From: Pseudomonas sp. R4-35-07
Lineage (GTDB): Bacteria > Pseudomonadota > Gammaproteobacteria > Pseudomonadales > Pseudomonadaceae
Assembly (NCBI RefSeq): GCF_003852235.1
Contig: NZ_CP027732.1
Span: 5,766,001-5,830,000, forward strand
Direction of reading: 5' to 3'
DNA: 64,000 nucleotides
The position numbers and the translations under genes were made by a program. Under the pieces are notes generated by a model, which saw only the letters and a program-made list of their open reading frames with translations, did no database searches and was not told where the DNA came from. Position 1 is the first letter of the stretch, and each line of letters opens with the position of its first letter. Positions 28,708-37,527 of the stretch are shown here, piece by piece.

Positions 28708-29493
28708 TTAAGCCCGACGCTCGAGCAACCCGTCCTGGATCCACTGTTTCAACCATGTGGCCGCTTGCAGTGGCGCACCCTCTTCATAAGTGACTGCCAA
28801 CTCGACGCACAGTTCTGAAAAGTTCCAGCTGCTGGCGGTCATGCCTATCAGGGCGTGGGCTTCGGCGGGCTCGAGACTGCGATAACGACACAGGTTCTGA
28901 TGGCGCCACACCAGGCAGACCTGCGCCAGGTCCAGCGCCTGGCTGCCGGGAAAGTCCGATTCATCCTTATTGGCCCGCCAGATGCCCAGCGTGTTGAAAC
29001 GGCACGTTAGCTGCTGCACTGAAGGCACCAGCGATACGCGCAATGCCGGCCAGTCTTCAGGCGCCAGTTGCGCCATATGGTCGAGGGTCAGCGGCTCGCC
29101 CGCAGGCGCGTCGAATGCCAGGGTGAATGCCCACTCCAGCCGCGCCAGTTCCGCCAGCGGGACACTTTGTTCGGCCATCAGGTGCTCAAGAATAAACCCT
29201 GCAAAACGCTCACCCAGCCACCGCAGGCTGTAATGGGCCGAGGGATAACGACGAATATACGCTTGGCTCAGCGCGGCAAACTCATCATCGCCCAGCCAAT
29301 ACCGGATGGCGGCAAAGTCGTGACGTAATACGTCCTGCAATCGGGACAGGTAGGCGTTGTGATAAATCGCCAGGCCCGTGTCCACATCCAGCGTCGGCCC
29401 GCCAAGCAAGGTGGCGGCAAAGCCACTGTCGGCGGTGCAGGTTTCAGACAGCAGATGTGCCTCGAACGCCCGTTGCCAATCGATCAAGCGCAT
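28708..29493 (-). CDS. bufC: BufC-type MNIO partner protein (DUF2063)
   Basis: The protein has 261 residues. The N-terminal part (LLGGPTLDVDTGLAIYHNAY, SRLQDVLRHDFAAIRYWLGD) is the DUF2063 putative DNA-binding domain, and the C-terminal part resembles a nucleic-acid or peptide recognition domain found with DUF692 enzymes. In bufferin clusters this partner presents the precursor to the MNIO enzyme. It overlaps bufB by 10 bp, so translation is coupled. It is the last gene of the run. Confidence 0.85.
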   Translation of the reverse strand: MRLIDWQRAFEAHLLSETCTADSGFAATLLGGPTLDVDTGLAIYHNAYLSRLQDVLRHDFAAIRYWLGDDEFAALSQAYIRRYPSAHYSLRWLGERFAGFILEHLMAEQSVPLAELARLEWAFTLAFDAPAGEPLTLDHMAQLAPEDWPALRVSLVPSVQQLTCRFNTLGIWRANKDESDFPGSQALDLAQVCLVWRHQNLCRYRSLEPAEAHALIGMTASSWNFSELCVELAVTYEEGAPLQAATWLKQWIQDGLLERRA

Positions 29494-30329
29494 AGCGACC
29501 GCCTGGCCAACGCAGTGGCACCCAGTTCCCGGGCCTTGTTCAATTCAGCCAGCAGCACTTCGAACGGCGGGAAATGATCGTCGCGCTCCAACAGCGTCGA
29601 GACCGGCCCCAGATGTTCCAGCGTGCGCTGATAGAGCGCCCACACCGGATCGCACACCGGCTGATCGTGGGTATCGACCACGTAGTCGCCGTAGTCCCTA
29701 TGCCCCGCCAGATGCAGCTGGCGAATGCTTTCAGGCGGCAGGTTGCGAATGAACGTCCAGGCATCGAATCCGTGATTACGCGAGCTGACGTACACATTGT
29801 TCACGTCCAGCAGCAATTGGCATCCGGTCAGATGCGCCAGGGCATTGAGAAATTGCCACTCAGTGAATTCATCGGCCTTGGAGCGCACATAGCTGGAGAC
29901 GTTTTCCAGCACCAGCGGGCGTTGCAACACGTCCTGCACCTGAAGCACGCGACCGGCCACGTGGTACAGGCTTTCTTCGGTGTACGGCAGGGGCAGCAGG
30001 TCATGCAACTGGTGTGCGCTGCCACGGCTCCAGCACAGGTGATCGGAAATCCAGGCTGGCTGGATGCGCTCGGCCAGGGCCTTTATCTGCTTGAGATAAG
30101 CGGTGTCGATGGCATGGGGCCCGCCGATCGATAACGACACGCCGTGCATCACCAAGGGGTAGCGTTCGGCTATGGCGTCCAGGTAATACAAGGCCTTGCC
30201 GCCCTGCACCAGATAATTCTCGGAGATCACTTCGAACCAATCCACTGCAGGGGATTGGGCAAGGATCTGTTCATAGTATTCGTGACGCAAACCCAGGCCG
30301 TAACCCAGGGAGGGAAGAGAACGGGTCAT
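29484..30329 (-). CDS. bufB: BufB-type multinuclear iron oxidase (MNIO, DUF692)
   Basis: The protein has 281 residues and a TIM-barrel family pattern. GVSLSIGG, ISDHLCW, LENVSSY, LLLDVNNVYVSSRNHGFD, HLAGHRDYG and LLERDDHFP are the conserved DUF692 motifs, with His, Asp and Glu residues that bind two or three irons. MNIOs modify Cys in a small peptide, for example to thiooxazole. Two adjacent ATGs are possible; the second (30329) has better spacing from AGGAG. The gene follows bufA by 63 bp and overlaps bufC. Confidence 0.9.
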   Translation of the reverse strand: MTRSLPSLGYGLGLRHEYYEQILAQSPAVDWFEVISENYLVQGGKALYYLDAIAERYPLVMHGVSLSIGGPHAIDTAYLKQIKALAERIQPAWISDHLCWSRGSAHQLHDLLPLPYTEESLYHVAGRVLQVQDVLQRPLVLENVSSYVRSKADEFTEWQFLNALAHLTGCQLLLDVNNVYVSSRNHGFDAWTFIRNLPPESIRQLHLAGHRDYGDYVVDTHDQPVCDPVWALYQRTLEHLGPVSTLLERDDHFPPFEVLLAELNKARELGATALARRSLCA

Positions 30330-30392
30330 CATGCGCTCCTGGAAAGTGTCCGCAGCGGCGCGAGGTCCGCTGCGGTTGCACTCGCGTGTCGG

Positions 30393-30644
30393 TTACTCGC
30401 CGACTTTGCCACCGGCCTTGTCGCACTCAGCCTTGGTCATGGCCTTGAAGCCGTGGCCCTTGCACTCCGCCTGGCCTTTGCAGGCGTTTTCAGCGGTTTT
30501 GCAATCGTTCATGCCTTTGCAGGACGTGACACCGTAGCAATGAACCGGAGCGTCGGCGGCCTGTACCTGGGTGGCGACGCCGGCAAACATGGAGGCCGCA
30601 GCGATAGCCAGGGCAGCACCGGAAACGGCGTGTTTGATATTCAT
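30393..30644 (-). CDS. bufA: Bufferin-type RiPP precursor, BufA-like
   Basis: The protein has 83 residues. A signal peptide of about 29 residues ([19 protein letters not shown]) is followed by a mature part with six Cys (36, 42, 48, 55, 61 and 74). Four are followed by Lys (C42K, C48K, C55K, C61K) with spacing 6, 7 and 6, a small tandem repeat of Cys-Lys units. This pattern resembles the BufA2-type metallophore better than DUF2282 BufA1, but that is recollection. The ATG at 30644 has GAGGA 8 bp upstream; an earlier start would move the signal peptide inside the protein. BufB and BufC follow on the same strand. Confidence 0.85.
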   Translation of the reverse strand: MNIKHAVSGAALAIAAASMFAGVATQVQAADAPVHCYGVTSCKGMNDCKTAENACKGQAECKGHGFKAMTKAECDKAGGKVGE

Positions 30645-30760
30645 TGTGTAGTCCTCATCGGTCAGTGGTGATGCCGGTCTGAGCGGATTGCCCAGTCTCG
30701 ACACACCACTAGAGTGAGGCGCCCTTTTAGCGTTACAGCCCGGTACGAAGTTTTCTGAAA

Positions 30761-32647
30761 TTATTCGTCAAGCTTCAACAGCGGCTCCTGAAAACGCAGC
30801 AATCGCCCGGCGTTACCCAGTACCAGCAAGGTGCTGAGGTTATGCAACACCGCTGCGATCATGGCTCCGGCGGCGCCCAGCCAGCCGAAGGCGGCGAACA
30901 CCACGATGGCCAGCGTCCAGCCCAGGCCGATGATCACATTCACCTGCAAGGTGTGCCGGCACTGGCGGCTCAAGCGCACGCAGGTGCCCAGGCGGCGCAG
31001 GTCGCTGCCGATCAACACCACGTCTGCCGAGGCCAGCGCGATATCGGCACCGCCCGCGCCCATCGCCACGCCGACCACACCGGCTTTGAGGGCAAGGGAG
31101 TCGTTGATGCCATCCCCCACCACCATCGGCCGGAAACCGCTGCCGATCTCCCCCAGCACACGGTTGAGTTTGTCTTCCGGCAGCGCTTGGGCCTGGACCT
31201 CAGCGATGCCCACATTCACGGCCAGGCTGTCGGCCACGCTCTGGCGGTCGCCGGTGAGCAGCAACTGGCGACCCAGCCCCAGCTCGCGCAGTTCCTGCAG
31301 GGCCTGGCGCGCCTCGGGTTTGACGCTATCGGCCAGCAGCAGCCAGGCCAGGAACTGTCCGTTCAGCGCCAGCCCGGCAATCGGGCCGTCATGGTTGGGC
31401 ACGGCGGTCGTGGCGATAGCCAGCTGCTCGAACAGTTCGGGACGGCCCAGCGCCGCTTCGCCCTGTTCAGTGTGCGCAACGACACCGAGTCCCTGGCGCT
31501 CGCGAATATCGGTCAGCACCACGCGCTGTTGCTGTGTCGCCAACCCCGCCAATGCACGGCTGACCGGATGGCTGCTGGCCGCACCGAGGCTGGCCGCCAG
31601 GTTGAGCAAGGCCTGGCGATCGGTAGACACGGTTTCGATGGACTGCAGGCGCAAGGTGCCGAAGGTCAAGGTACCGGTCTTGTCGATAACCAGTGAAGTG
31701 AGGTCCGCCAGCTCTTCCAGAAACGCCGAGCTGCGAATCAGAATGCCGTGCCGTGCAGCGACCGCGATCCCGGCGATTGCGGTAGCCGGCGCCGACAACA
31801 CCAACGCACACGGGCACGCCGCCACCAGCACGGCCAGCATCGCCTGGGCGTCGTTGGTGACGAACCAGGTGACCGCCGCCAACAACAGCACCAACACCAT
31901 GTAGCTACCGGCATAACGCTCCAGCAACCGGGTGATCGGTGGCTTGGAACGTTCGGCGTTCTGCATCAGCGCAATCACTTTGCCCAGGGTCGACTCATTG
32001 CCCGTGCGCGTCACTTCAAGGCGCAGCAGGCCGTCCAGGTTGATCGCCCCGCCAAACACCTGCACGCCCACGCTGGCTTCCAACGGTACCGATTCACCGG
32101 TGATCGGCGCGGTGTCCAGGCTGGCCTGGCCCGACAGCACCACGCCGTCGGCCGGCACGCGGTCGCCGGCGCGCACTTCGACCACATCGCCGGTGTTCAG
32201 CGTGCCGTTATCCACTTCCACAATGCTGCCGTCAGCCTGCACCCGGCGCGCATGGCTGCGCGTGAGTTTACCCAGCGCGTGGATCGCTTCCTGGGAACCG
32301 ATCACGCTGCGCTCTTCAAGCACATGCCCGAAAATCATGATGATCGGCAGCAGCGCTGCGGTCAGCAGATCGCCAGTGGCCCAGGCGCCGATCATCGCCA
32401 GCGCGATCAATTGGTCAGTGATGCCATGCAGGCTGGGATAGCGCAGGCTGTACCAGGCCGAACGCATCACCGGCACGGCCACCAGCAGCGAGGCCACACC
32501 GAGCAGCAGTTGGCTGACCCCGCTCTGGTCCGCCGCCAGCCAGCGCCATACCAGGCCTAATACGAGTAAACCCAAGGCCAGCATGGCCAGGGTCAATTGC
32601 CGGGCGGCGCTGCGCTGCTCGGCGGAGGTCAGCATGGGTGCGCTCAT
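30761..32647 (-). CDS. P1B-type metal-transporting ATPase
   Basis: The protein has 628 residues. TGESVP, the CPC motif near 280 in [20 protein letters not shown] with the phosphorylated Asp near 321 and [10 protein letters not shown] near 510 identify a heavy-metal P-type ATPase. It lacks any N-terminal CXXC metal-binding domain, and the residues after CPC (ALVLSAP) differ from the ALGLATP of copper pumps, so the metal is not fixed; zinc or a related ion is suggested by the Zur-like site. The start overlaps the stop of the SPFH gene upstream (ATGA), so all four genes form one operon. BufA begins 116 bp downstream on the same strand. Confidence 0.85.
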   Translation of the reverse strand: MSAPMLTSAEQRSAARQLTLAMLALGLLVLGLVWRWLAADQSGVSQLLLGVASLLVAVPVMRSAWYSLRYPSLHGITDQLIALAMIGAWATGDLLTAALLPIIMIFGHVLEERSVIGSQEAIHALGKLTRSHARRVQADGSIVEVDNGTLNTGDVVEVRAGDRVPADGVVLSGQASLDTAPITGESVPLEASVGVQVFGGAINLDGLLRLEVTRTGNESTLGKVIALMQNAERSKPPITRLLERYAGSYMVLVLLLAAVTWFVTNDAQAMLAVLVAACPCALVLSAPATAIAGIAVAARHGILIRSSAFLEELADLTSLVIDKTGTLTFGTLRLQSIETVSTDRQALLNLAASLGAASSHPVSRALAGLATQQQRVVLTDIRERQGLGVVAHTEQGEAALGRPELFEQLAIATTAVPNHDGPIAGLALNGQFLAWLLLADSVKPEARQALQELRELGLGRQLLLTGDRQSVADSLAVNVGIAEVQAQALPEDKLNRVLGEIGSGFRPMVVGDGINDSLALKAGVVGVAMGAGGADIALASADVVLIGSDLRRLGTCVRLSRQCRHTLQVNVIIGLGWTLAIVVFAAFGWLGAAGAMIAAVLHNLSTLLVLGNAGRLLRFQEPLLKLDE

Positions 32648-33678
32648 TGTTCGGCTCCCTGAATGATCAAACGGGAGTCGTCTTTAGGATCGACCGTGGT
32701 GACGGAGCCGGCCTGGCCCAGAATCTTCGGCAGGCGCTCGCGGTACAGGCGCAGCAACAGGCCCGGGTCTCGGACTTGCGCCAGGCTGGTGACGGCAGCG
32801 GTCTGCGCCTGGGCATTGGCCAGGCGTTCACTGGCTTGGGCATGGGCGACTTGCACCTGGCGGTCAGCCTCCTGGTTGGCGGTCTGGGTGAGTTTTTCCG
32901 CATCGGTACGCGCGTTGGCCACCGCCTTGTCGGCTTGCTGGCTGGCGGTGAGTACCGCATTGAACGCGTTCACCGCCGGGCCCGGCAGGCTCGATTGCAC
33001 ATCGACCCGTGTCACTTCGATGCCCAGGCCCAACCCGCTGGCAGTCAACTGCGCCAAGCGCTTATTGATGCCTTGCACCAAGTCGCCGCGCAGTTTTTCG
33101 CGGCGCTCGGCGGCGCCGTTGTCGGCGCCGATCAGCTCGGGGCGCGCGACCAGGATGGTGTCCAGGTCGCGCGCCGCCGTCAGGGCCACCGCGCTGCGGG
33201 TCACCAGGCGGTCCAACGCCGGCAGCACATGCTCGCCCTGCAACACAAAGGCGTAGGGCTCGGTGACCTTGTAGAACACCCGCACATCCAGCTGCACGAT
33301 CCCGGCATCGCCGGTCAGCAAATAGCCGGAACCGGCCAGCGTATCGCTCAGGGGTGTGGCGAAACTGGCCACGCGGTCAGCCTGCACGGCCGCCTCAGAA
33401 CGCAACAGGTTCTCCACCCGACGCTCGATCACCCGGTCTGCCGCCGGCAACAACACCACCTGCTCGAACGGTTGCGGCCAGGCCAGCAGCAGCCCGGCGT
33501 TCTGAATCCGGTCGAGGGCGCCGAAGTGCAGCACCATGGCGCGGTTCTGCGGGTCGATCTGGCGCACATTGGAAAACGCCCAGGCCAGCGCCGCCAACAC
33601 GGTGACCGCGTACAGCGCCAGGAACGTCAGGCGCCCGGCCTGGATCCAGGGGCTGTCCGGGCTGTCACGCTCACTCAT
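32644..33678 (-). CDS. SPFH (band 7) membrane protein, HflK-like, second subunit
   Basis: The protein has 344 residues. One N-terminal membrane segment at about 18-36 is followed by an SPFH domain (about 40-230, with AMVLHFGALDRIQNAGLLLA) and a long Ala/Gln-rich coiled coil to the end. It is related to HflK and HflC, whose complex surrounds the FtsH protease. Both ends overlap neighbouring genes by 4 bp, so it is translated with them. Zinc control is inferred from the operon. Confidence 0.82.
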   Translation of the reverse strand: MSERDSPDSPWIQAGRLTFLALYAVTVLAALAWAFSNVRQIDPQNRAMVLHFGALDRIQNAGLLLAWPQPFEQVVLLPAADRVIERRVENLLRSEAAVQADRVASFATPLSDTLAGSGYLLTGDAGIVQLDVRVFYKVTEPYAFVLQGEHVLPALDRLVTRSAVALTAARDLDTILVARPELIGADNGAAERREKLRGDLVQGINKRLAQLTASGLGLGIEVTRVDVQSSLPGPAVNAFNAVLTASQQADKAVANARTDAEKLTQTANQEADRQVQVAHAQASERLANAQAQTAAVTSLAQVRDPGLLLRLYRERLPKILGQAGSVTTVDPKDDSRLIIQGAEQ

Positions 33679-34664
33679 GGCTGCACATCCTTGGGCCCAT
33701 CCACCAGCGCGCGGAACGGCGCGGCATCGGTGCGCAGGATGATTTTGGTGCCCGGCGTCACCACGGTGCCCAAGGTATCCAGCGAGCGCAGCAGGTTGTA
33801 CAGCTGCGGATTACCCGCGTAGGCGCGTCCATAAATCTGCGCTGCTTCAACCCGCGATTGCGCTTCGATATCAGCGGCTTTCACCGTGGCATCGGCTTGC
33901 ATGATCCGTGCATCACGTTCGGCCGCCGAGCGGATCTGCGCCGCCTCACGCTTGCCCACGGCGGTGCGCTCGGTGGCGATGGTTTCACGTTCGGCGCGCA
34001 TGCGGTCGACCGTGGCGGTGAGGGTCACCGACGGCAAGGTCAGCCGTTCGACACCGACCTGGGCGACGCGTACGCCATAGGTGGCCAGCAATTGCTGATC
34101 GATCTGCTGGCGCAGTTGGGCTTCGAAATCGGCGATGCGCACCTGGTTGGCGTCGGTATTGATCAGGCTGGACAGGTCAAAACTGGCCGCCGTGGTTTCC
34201 AGCGCCGAACCGACGAAGGTACGGATCTGCCGCGCCGCTTCATCCGGCTGGTTCTGCACCGCGCGCATGAAGCGTTGCACATTGTCGGTATCGCCCTGCA
34301 CCTGCCACGCTACGTAGGCCTGCACGATGATCCGCAGGCCATCGCGGGTGCCGACATCCTGCAGCCCGCTGGAAGTGGTGCGCAGGCGCAGGTCAACCGG
34401 AATCGCCGCTTCAAACGGCGCCGGCCAGCGCCAGCCCAGGCCCGGTTTCAGCAGCACCCGCACCGGGTTGCCGAAACGGGTAATCACCGTGGCCTCGCCG
34501 GAGCGCACCTGCACCAGGCTCGCCGCCGCGATGGCAAACAGCACCAGCACTGCCGCCCAGGCCATACGCCGCCAGGGGAAAGGGCTGTCTGCCTGTTCAT
34601 CGCCATGATGGTGATGGTGGCCGTGATGATGGTGATGACCGTGATCGTGAGAATGAGCGCTCAA
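33675..34664 (-). CDS. SPFH membrane protein with a His-rich N-terminus
   Basis: The protein has 329 residues. Residues 3-21 contain 13 His in a HSHDHGHHHHHG-type tract, likely a metal-binding or metal-sensing extension. One membrane helix (MAWAAVLVLFAIAAASL) follows at about 34-50, then an SPFH domain (VRSGEATVITRFGNPVRV) and a coiled coil. The sequence MRAERETIATERTA is close to HflC. The start overlaps nothing; the stop overlaps the next gene by 4 bp. Confidence 0.85.
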   Translation of the reverse strand: MSAHSHDHGHHHHHGHHHHHGDEQADSPFPWRRMAWAAVLVLFAIAAASLVQVRSGEATVITRFGNPVRVLLKPGLGWRWPAPFEAAIPVDLRLRTTSSGLQDVGTRDGLRIIVQAYVAWQVQGDTDNVQRFMRAVQNQPDEAARQIRTFVGSALETTAASFDLSSLINTDANQVRIADFEAQLRQQIDQQLLATYGVRVAQVGVERLTLPSVTLTATVDRMRAERETIATERTAVGKREAAQIRSAAERDARIMQADATVKAADIEAQSRVEAAQIYGRAYAGNPQLYNLLRSLDTLGTVVTPGTKIILRTDAAPFRALVDGPKDVQP

Positions 34665-34676
34665 CAGACAGACTCC

Positions 34677-36581
34677 TTATTGAACGGCTTTACGCGGCAC
34701 CGAGGGATCGGCCGGTAAGGTAAAAGATCGCAGATCGATCGTCGGCGCACTGTCGGCGCCCAGGCGATGATCCAGAATAAGCAGTTTGGCGTGGGCCAGG
34801 CCCTGGCTGAGCTGGCCCAGGTACTGTTCCAACACGAAAGCCCGGCCCGCTGCGGCGTAGGCTTTTTGTTCGGCAACGAAGCGCAGGTTGGCCGCCTGGG
34901 CACTGGCATTCACTTCGCGCGCGGTGGCCTGGGCCTGGTTGCGGGCGGTGCTGGCCTGCAGCAACGCCTGGTTGGTCTGCTCGCTGGCCGCGCCACGCTC
35001 GCGAGCGATCAATGCCTGGGCGCCGATCTGCGCGGCTTGCACGCCGTGATAGGCGTTGGCGGCGCCGGCCGGTGGGTGGATCGCTTCGACGACCGTGGCG
35101 AGAATTTCCACACCGCTGTCGAGCTTTTGCAGGTCTGCTTGTACGCTGCGGCCGATTTCGTCGGCAAGGCGGGTGCGTTGTTCGCCGAGCAATTCATCAA
35201 GGGTGCGTGAGGCAAAGTCGTGCACCAGGATGCGGCTGGCGGTGCTGCGGATCAGGGTCGGGACATCGGCGCTGTTGTAGGTGGCAGCCAGTGCGGCCTG
35301 GTCCGTCAGGCCGATGCGGTAGACGAACCGCACGTCCATGTTGACGATCTGGAAGCTCTGTTTGTCGCCACTGCTGCTGGCGATGACTTGGGACTTGTCA
35401 TTCACATGGCTGGCGTCCCACAAGCGATTGGCGATCAGCGGCGCCGGGCCTTCGGCGGCGGCCAGCTCGGGCGCGGCGCTTTCGCTGACGCTGGTCGCCA
35501 GCTCGTGCACCACGCCGTTCTCCACGTTCAACACGCGGCCCAGGGGCCAGGGCAACCCAACGTGCAAGCCCGGGCCGAACACTTCGACCGGTTTACCGAA
35601 ACGCTCATAAATCCCACGGCCCTGCAGAGGGACTTCATGCACGCCGGTCAGCGCCCAGCCTACCGCCAGCACCACCAGCAGCACCGGCAGGAACGCGCGA
35701 CGCATGTAGGTAAATGCCCAAATCTGGCGCAGGTCGATGCCGAAACGATTGTGCAGTTCATGCTGCAAAGCTTGCAGCGGCTGCGGCGGCCAGCGCAGCA
35801 GGCCTGCGACCACACTCTGCGCCATCAGGCGCGGTTCCAGACGCGGCTGGCGTGGGCTGAACAGTGACAGCACGCCGCGCAGCACAAATTCCAGCGCCAC
35901 CAGCGCAGGCAACAGGCCGATCAGCGTCGCCAGCCGCAGCGGCCACACCGATTGCGCACCAGCAAACAACAGGCACAGCGCACTGATCACCAGGCAGGTG
36001 ATCGCCACCCGGCTCAATTGCGCCAGTTGCGCAGCTTCCGGCCATTGCACGGCGGTTTCCTGGGCCATGCGCCGCTCGAACACCAGCAAACCGAACGCCA
36101 GCGCCAAGCCCAGCGCCGCGCCGATACTGGCGGATTGACCGACGGCGGCAGCGGGCAGCGCCAGGTTCCAGAATTCGATAACGCTGACCAGCGCCAGCAA
36201 CGACCAACCGCACAGCCACAACACCGGCGCGCCGATCTGCTTGCCCAGGCGCTGCGCAAGGCGCTCGTAGCGGCCCGTCTCTACACCCGGCAATTCAACT
36301 GCCGGCTCTTCCAGCGCCTGGGCACGCCAATCGGCTACCCACCACGCCGACTGCAAGCCGGCTACCAGGACGAGCAAGGCCGACGAGCAATTGATCAACA
36401 CCACCGGCCAGATCGAGACCGGTGCAAACAGCGCCACAAATAACGCCAGCACCCAACCGGTAACGGCCAAGGCTGTCAGGCTGATACCGGCTTGGCGCAA
36501 TCGACGGGCATGGAACAGCCCCTGCTGAAAACGCGGCAGGCCCTCAACCGAAGCTCCGTCAGCTTCTAGATCCACTTGCAT
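34677..36581 (-). CDS. Large polytopic SPFH protein, HflK-like
   Basis: The protein has 634 residues. Six or more membrane segments fill about residues 25-240, and another at about 285-310 precedes an SPFH domain (about 315-600) with GIYERFGKPVEVFGPGLHVG. Standard HflK has one membrane helix, so this fused membrane domain is unusual. The ATG at 36581 is chosen because the frame upstream runs through a REP doublet. A Zur-like site lies 28 bp upstream. First of four genes, it is 12 bp from the next. Confidence 0.82.
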   Translation of the reverse strand: MQVDLEADGASVEGLPRFQQGLFHARRLRQAGISLTALAVTGWVLALFVALFAPVSIWPVVLINCSSALLVLVAGLQSAWWVADWRAQALEEPAVELPGVETGRYERLAQRLGKQIGAPVLWLCGWSLLALVSVIEFWNLALPAAAVGQSASIGAALGLALAFGLLVFERRMAQETAVQWPEAAQLAQLSRVAITCLVISALCLLFAGAQSVWPLRLATLIGLLPALVALEFVLRGVLSLFSPRQPRLEPRLMAQSVVAGLLRWPPQPLQALQHELHNRFGIDLRQIWAFTYMRRAFLPVLLVVLAVGWALTGVHEVPLQGRGIYERFGKPVEVFGPGLHVGLPWPLGRVLNVENGVVHELATSVSESAAPELAAAEGPAPLIANRLWDASHVNDKSQVIASSSGDKQSFQIVNMDVRFVYRIGLTDQAALAATYNSADVPTLIRSTASRILVHDFASRTLDELLGEQRTRLADEIGRSVQADLQKLDSGVEILATVVEAIHPPAGAANAYHGVQAAQIGAQALIARERGAASEQTNQALLQASTARNQAQATAREVNASAQAANLRFVAEQKAYAAAGRAFVLEQYLGQLSQGLAHAKLLILDHRLGADSAPTIDLRSFTLPADPSVPRKAVQ

Positions 36582-36609
36582 CCACTCAACGCCCGCTTGT
36601 ACATAATTC

Positions 36610-36622
36610 GTTACGATATAAC
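36610..36622. promoter_or_regulatory. Zur-like operator 3 (imperfect)
   Basis: GTTACGATATAAC matches GTTATANTATAAC at all but two positions (C for T, G for A in the left half). It lies 28 bp before the start of the SPFH operon. Confidence 0.55.
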
Positions 36623-36668
36623 ACGCGGCGTGAAATTTTTGTTCGCTTTTGGCTACAACGCAGATCCC

Positions 36669-36761
36669 CTGTGGCAGGGGGCTTGCTCCCGATAACGGTG
36701 GGTCAGCAGTACATGTATCAACTGACCCAAAGCCATCGGGAGCAAGCCCCCTCCCACATTT
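36669..36761. repeat. REP doublet (REPIN), variant with GCTTGCTCCCGAT
   Basis: The unit CTGTGGCAGGGGGCTTGCTC at the left and its inverse at the right flank a spacer of about 45 bp. Mutations from the consensus are more frequent than in the other doublets. It lies in the promoter region between the SPFH operon and the lipid operon. Confidence 0.85.
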
Positions 36762-36892
36762 GATCTTTGTTGTTCCAAAGATCGTGACTAAACCCCCATA
36801 AACAGGCGGCATCACTGGTACGCGCCCAAATTAATCGGCACACTCCAGAACAGTTTTTTCGCGGCTCCACGGACAGGGAAGCGCCCTCCTTC

Positions 36893-37516
36893 ATGATCTC
36901 CATTTATCAGCTCAAACCGCGGTTCCAAAACCTGCTGCGGCCCCTCGTGCAGCGCCTTTATGACAACGGCACCACCGCCAACCAGATCACCGTGCTGGCC
37001 GGCGTGATTTCCGTGTTGGTGGGCCTGCTGATTGCCAGCTTCGCCCAGCACTTGTGGCTGTTCGCGCTGATCCCGCTGTGGATGATTGTGCGCATGGCCC
37101 TTAACGCCGTCGACGGCATGCTCGCGCGCGAGTTCGGCCAGCAATCGCGCCTGGGCGCCTACCTCAATGAACTGTGCGATGTGATCGCCGACAGCGCGCT
37201 GATCCTGCCGTTTGCGCTGATCCCCGACGTCAGCCTGGCGCCCGTGCTGTTGGTGACGCTGCTCGCAGTGTTCAGCGAATACGCCGGTGTGCTGGGGCCG
37301 ATGGTGGGCGCATCGCGCCGCTATGACGGGCCGATGGGCAAAAGTGACCGGGCGTTCGTACTCGGGGTGCTGGCCACCGGCGTGGCGTTGGGCTGGTTCG
37401 GCGCCGGCTGGGTCGACACGGTGATGTGGCTGGTCGCCGCGCTGCTGGCCTACACCCTGGTCAACCGGGTGCGTCAGGGCCTCAAGGAACACTCAGACAC
37501 CTCACCGATTGCATAA
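36893..37516 (+). CDS. CDP-alcohol phosphatidyltransferase family protein (YnbA-like)
   Basis: The protein has 207 residues and about five or six membrane helices. The CDP-alcohol motif is present in variant form: N71-x2-D74-G75-x2-A78-R79-x8-G88-x3-N92-x3-D96, with Asn where the first and third Asp normally stand. The family joins a CDP-lipid to an alcohol. With the downstream genes it resembles E. coli YnbA, so this variant may be a subfamily trait. No strong ribosome site precedes the ATG. Six genes follow one another on this strand with gaps of 1-11 bp or overlaps. Confidence 0.82.
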   Translation: MISIYQLKPRFQNLLRPLVQRLYDNGTTANQITVLAGVISVLVGLLIASFAQHLWLFALIPLWMIVRMALNAVDGMLAREFGQQSRLGAYLNELCDVIADSALILPFALIPDVSLAPVLLVTLLAVFSEYAGVLGPMVGASRRYDGPMGKSDRAFVLGVLATGVALGWFGAGWVDTVMWLVAALLAYTLVNRVRQGLKEHSDTSPIA

Positions 37517-37527
37517 GGATGCTTGCG

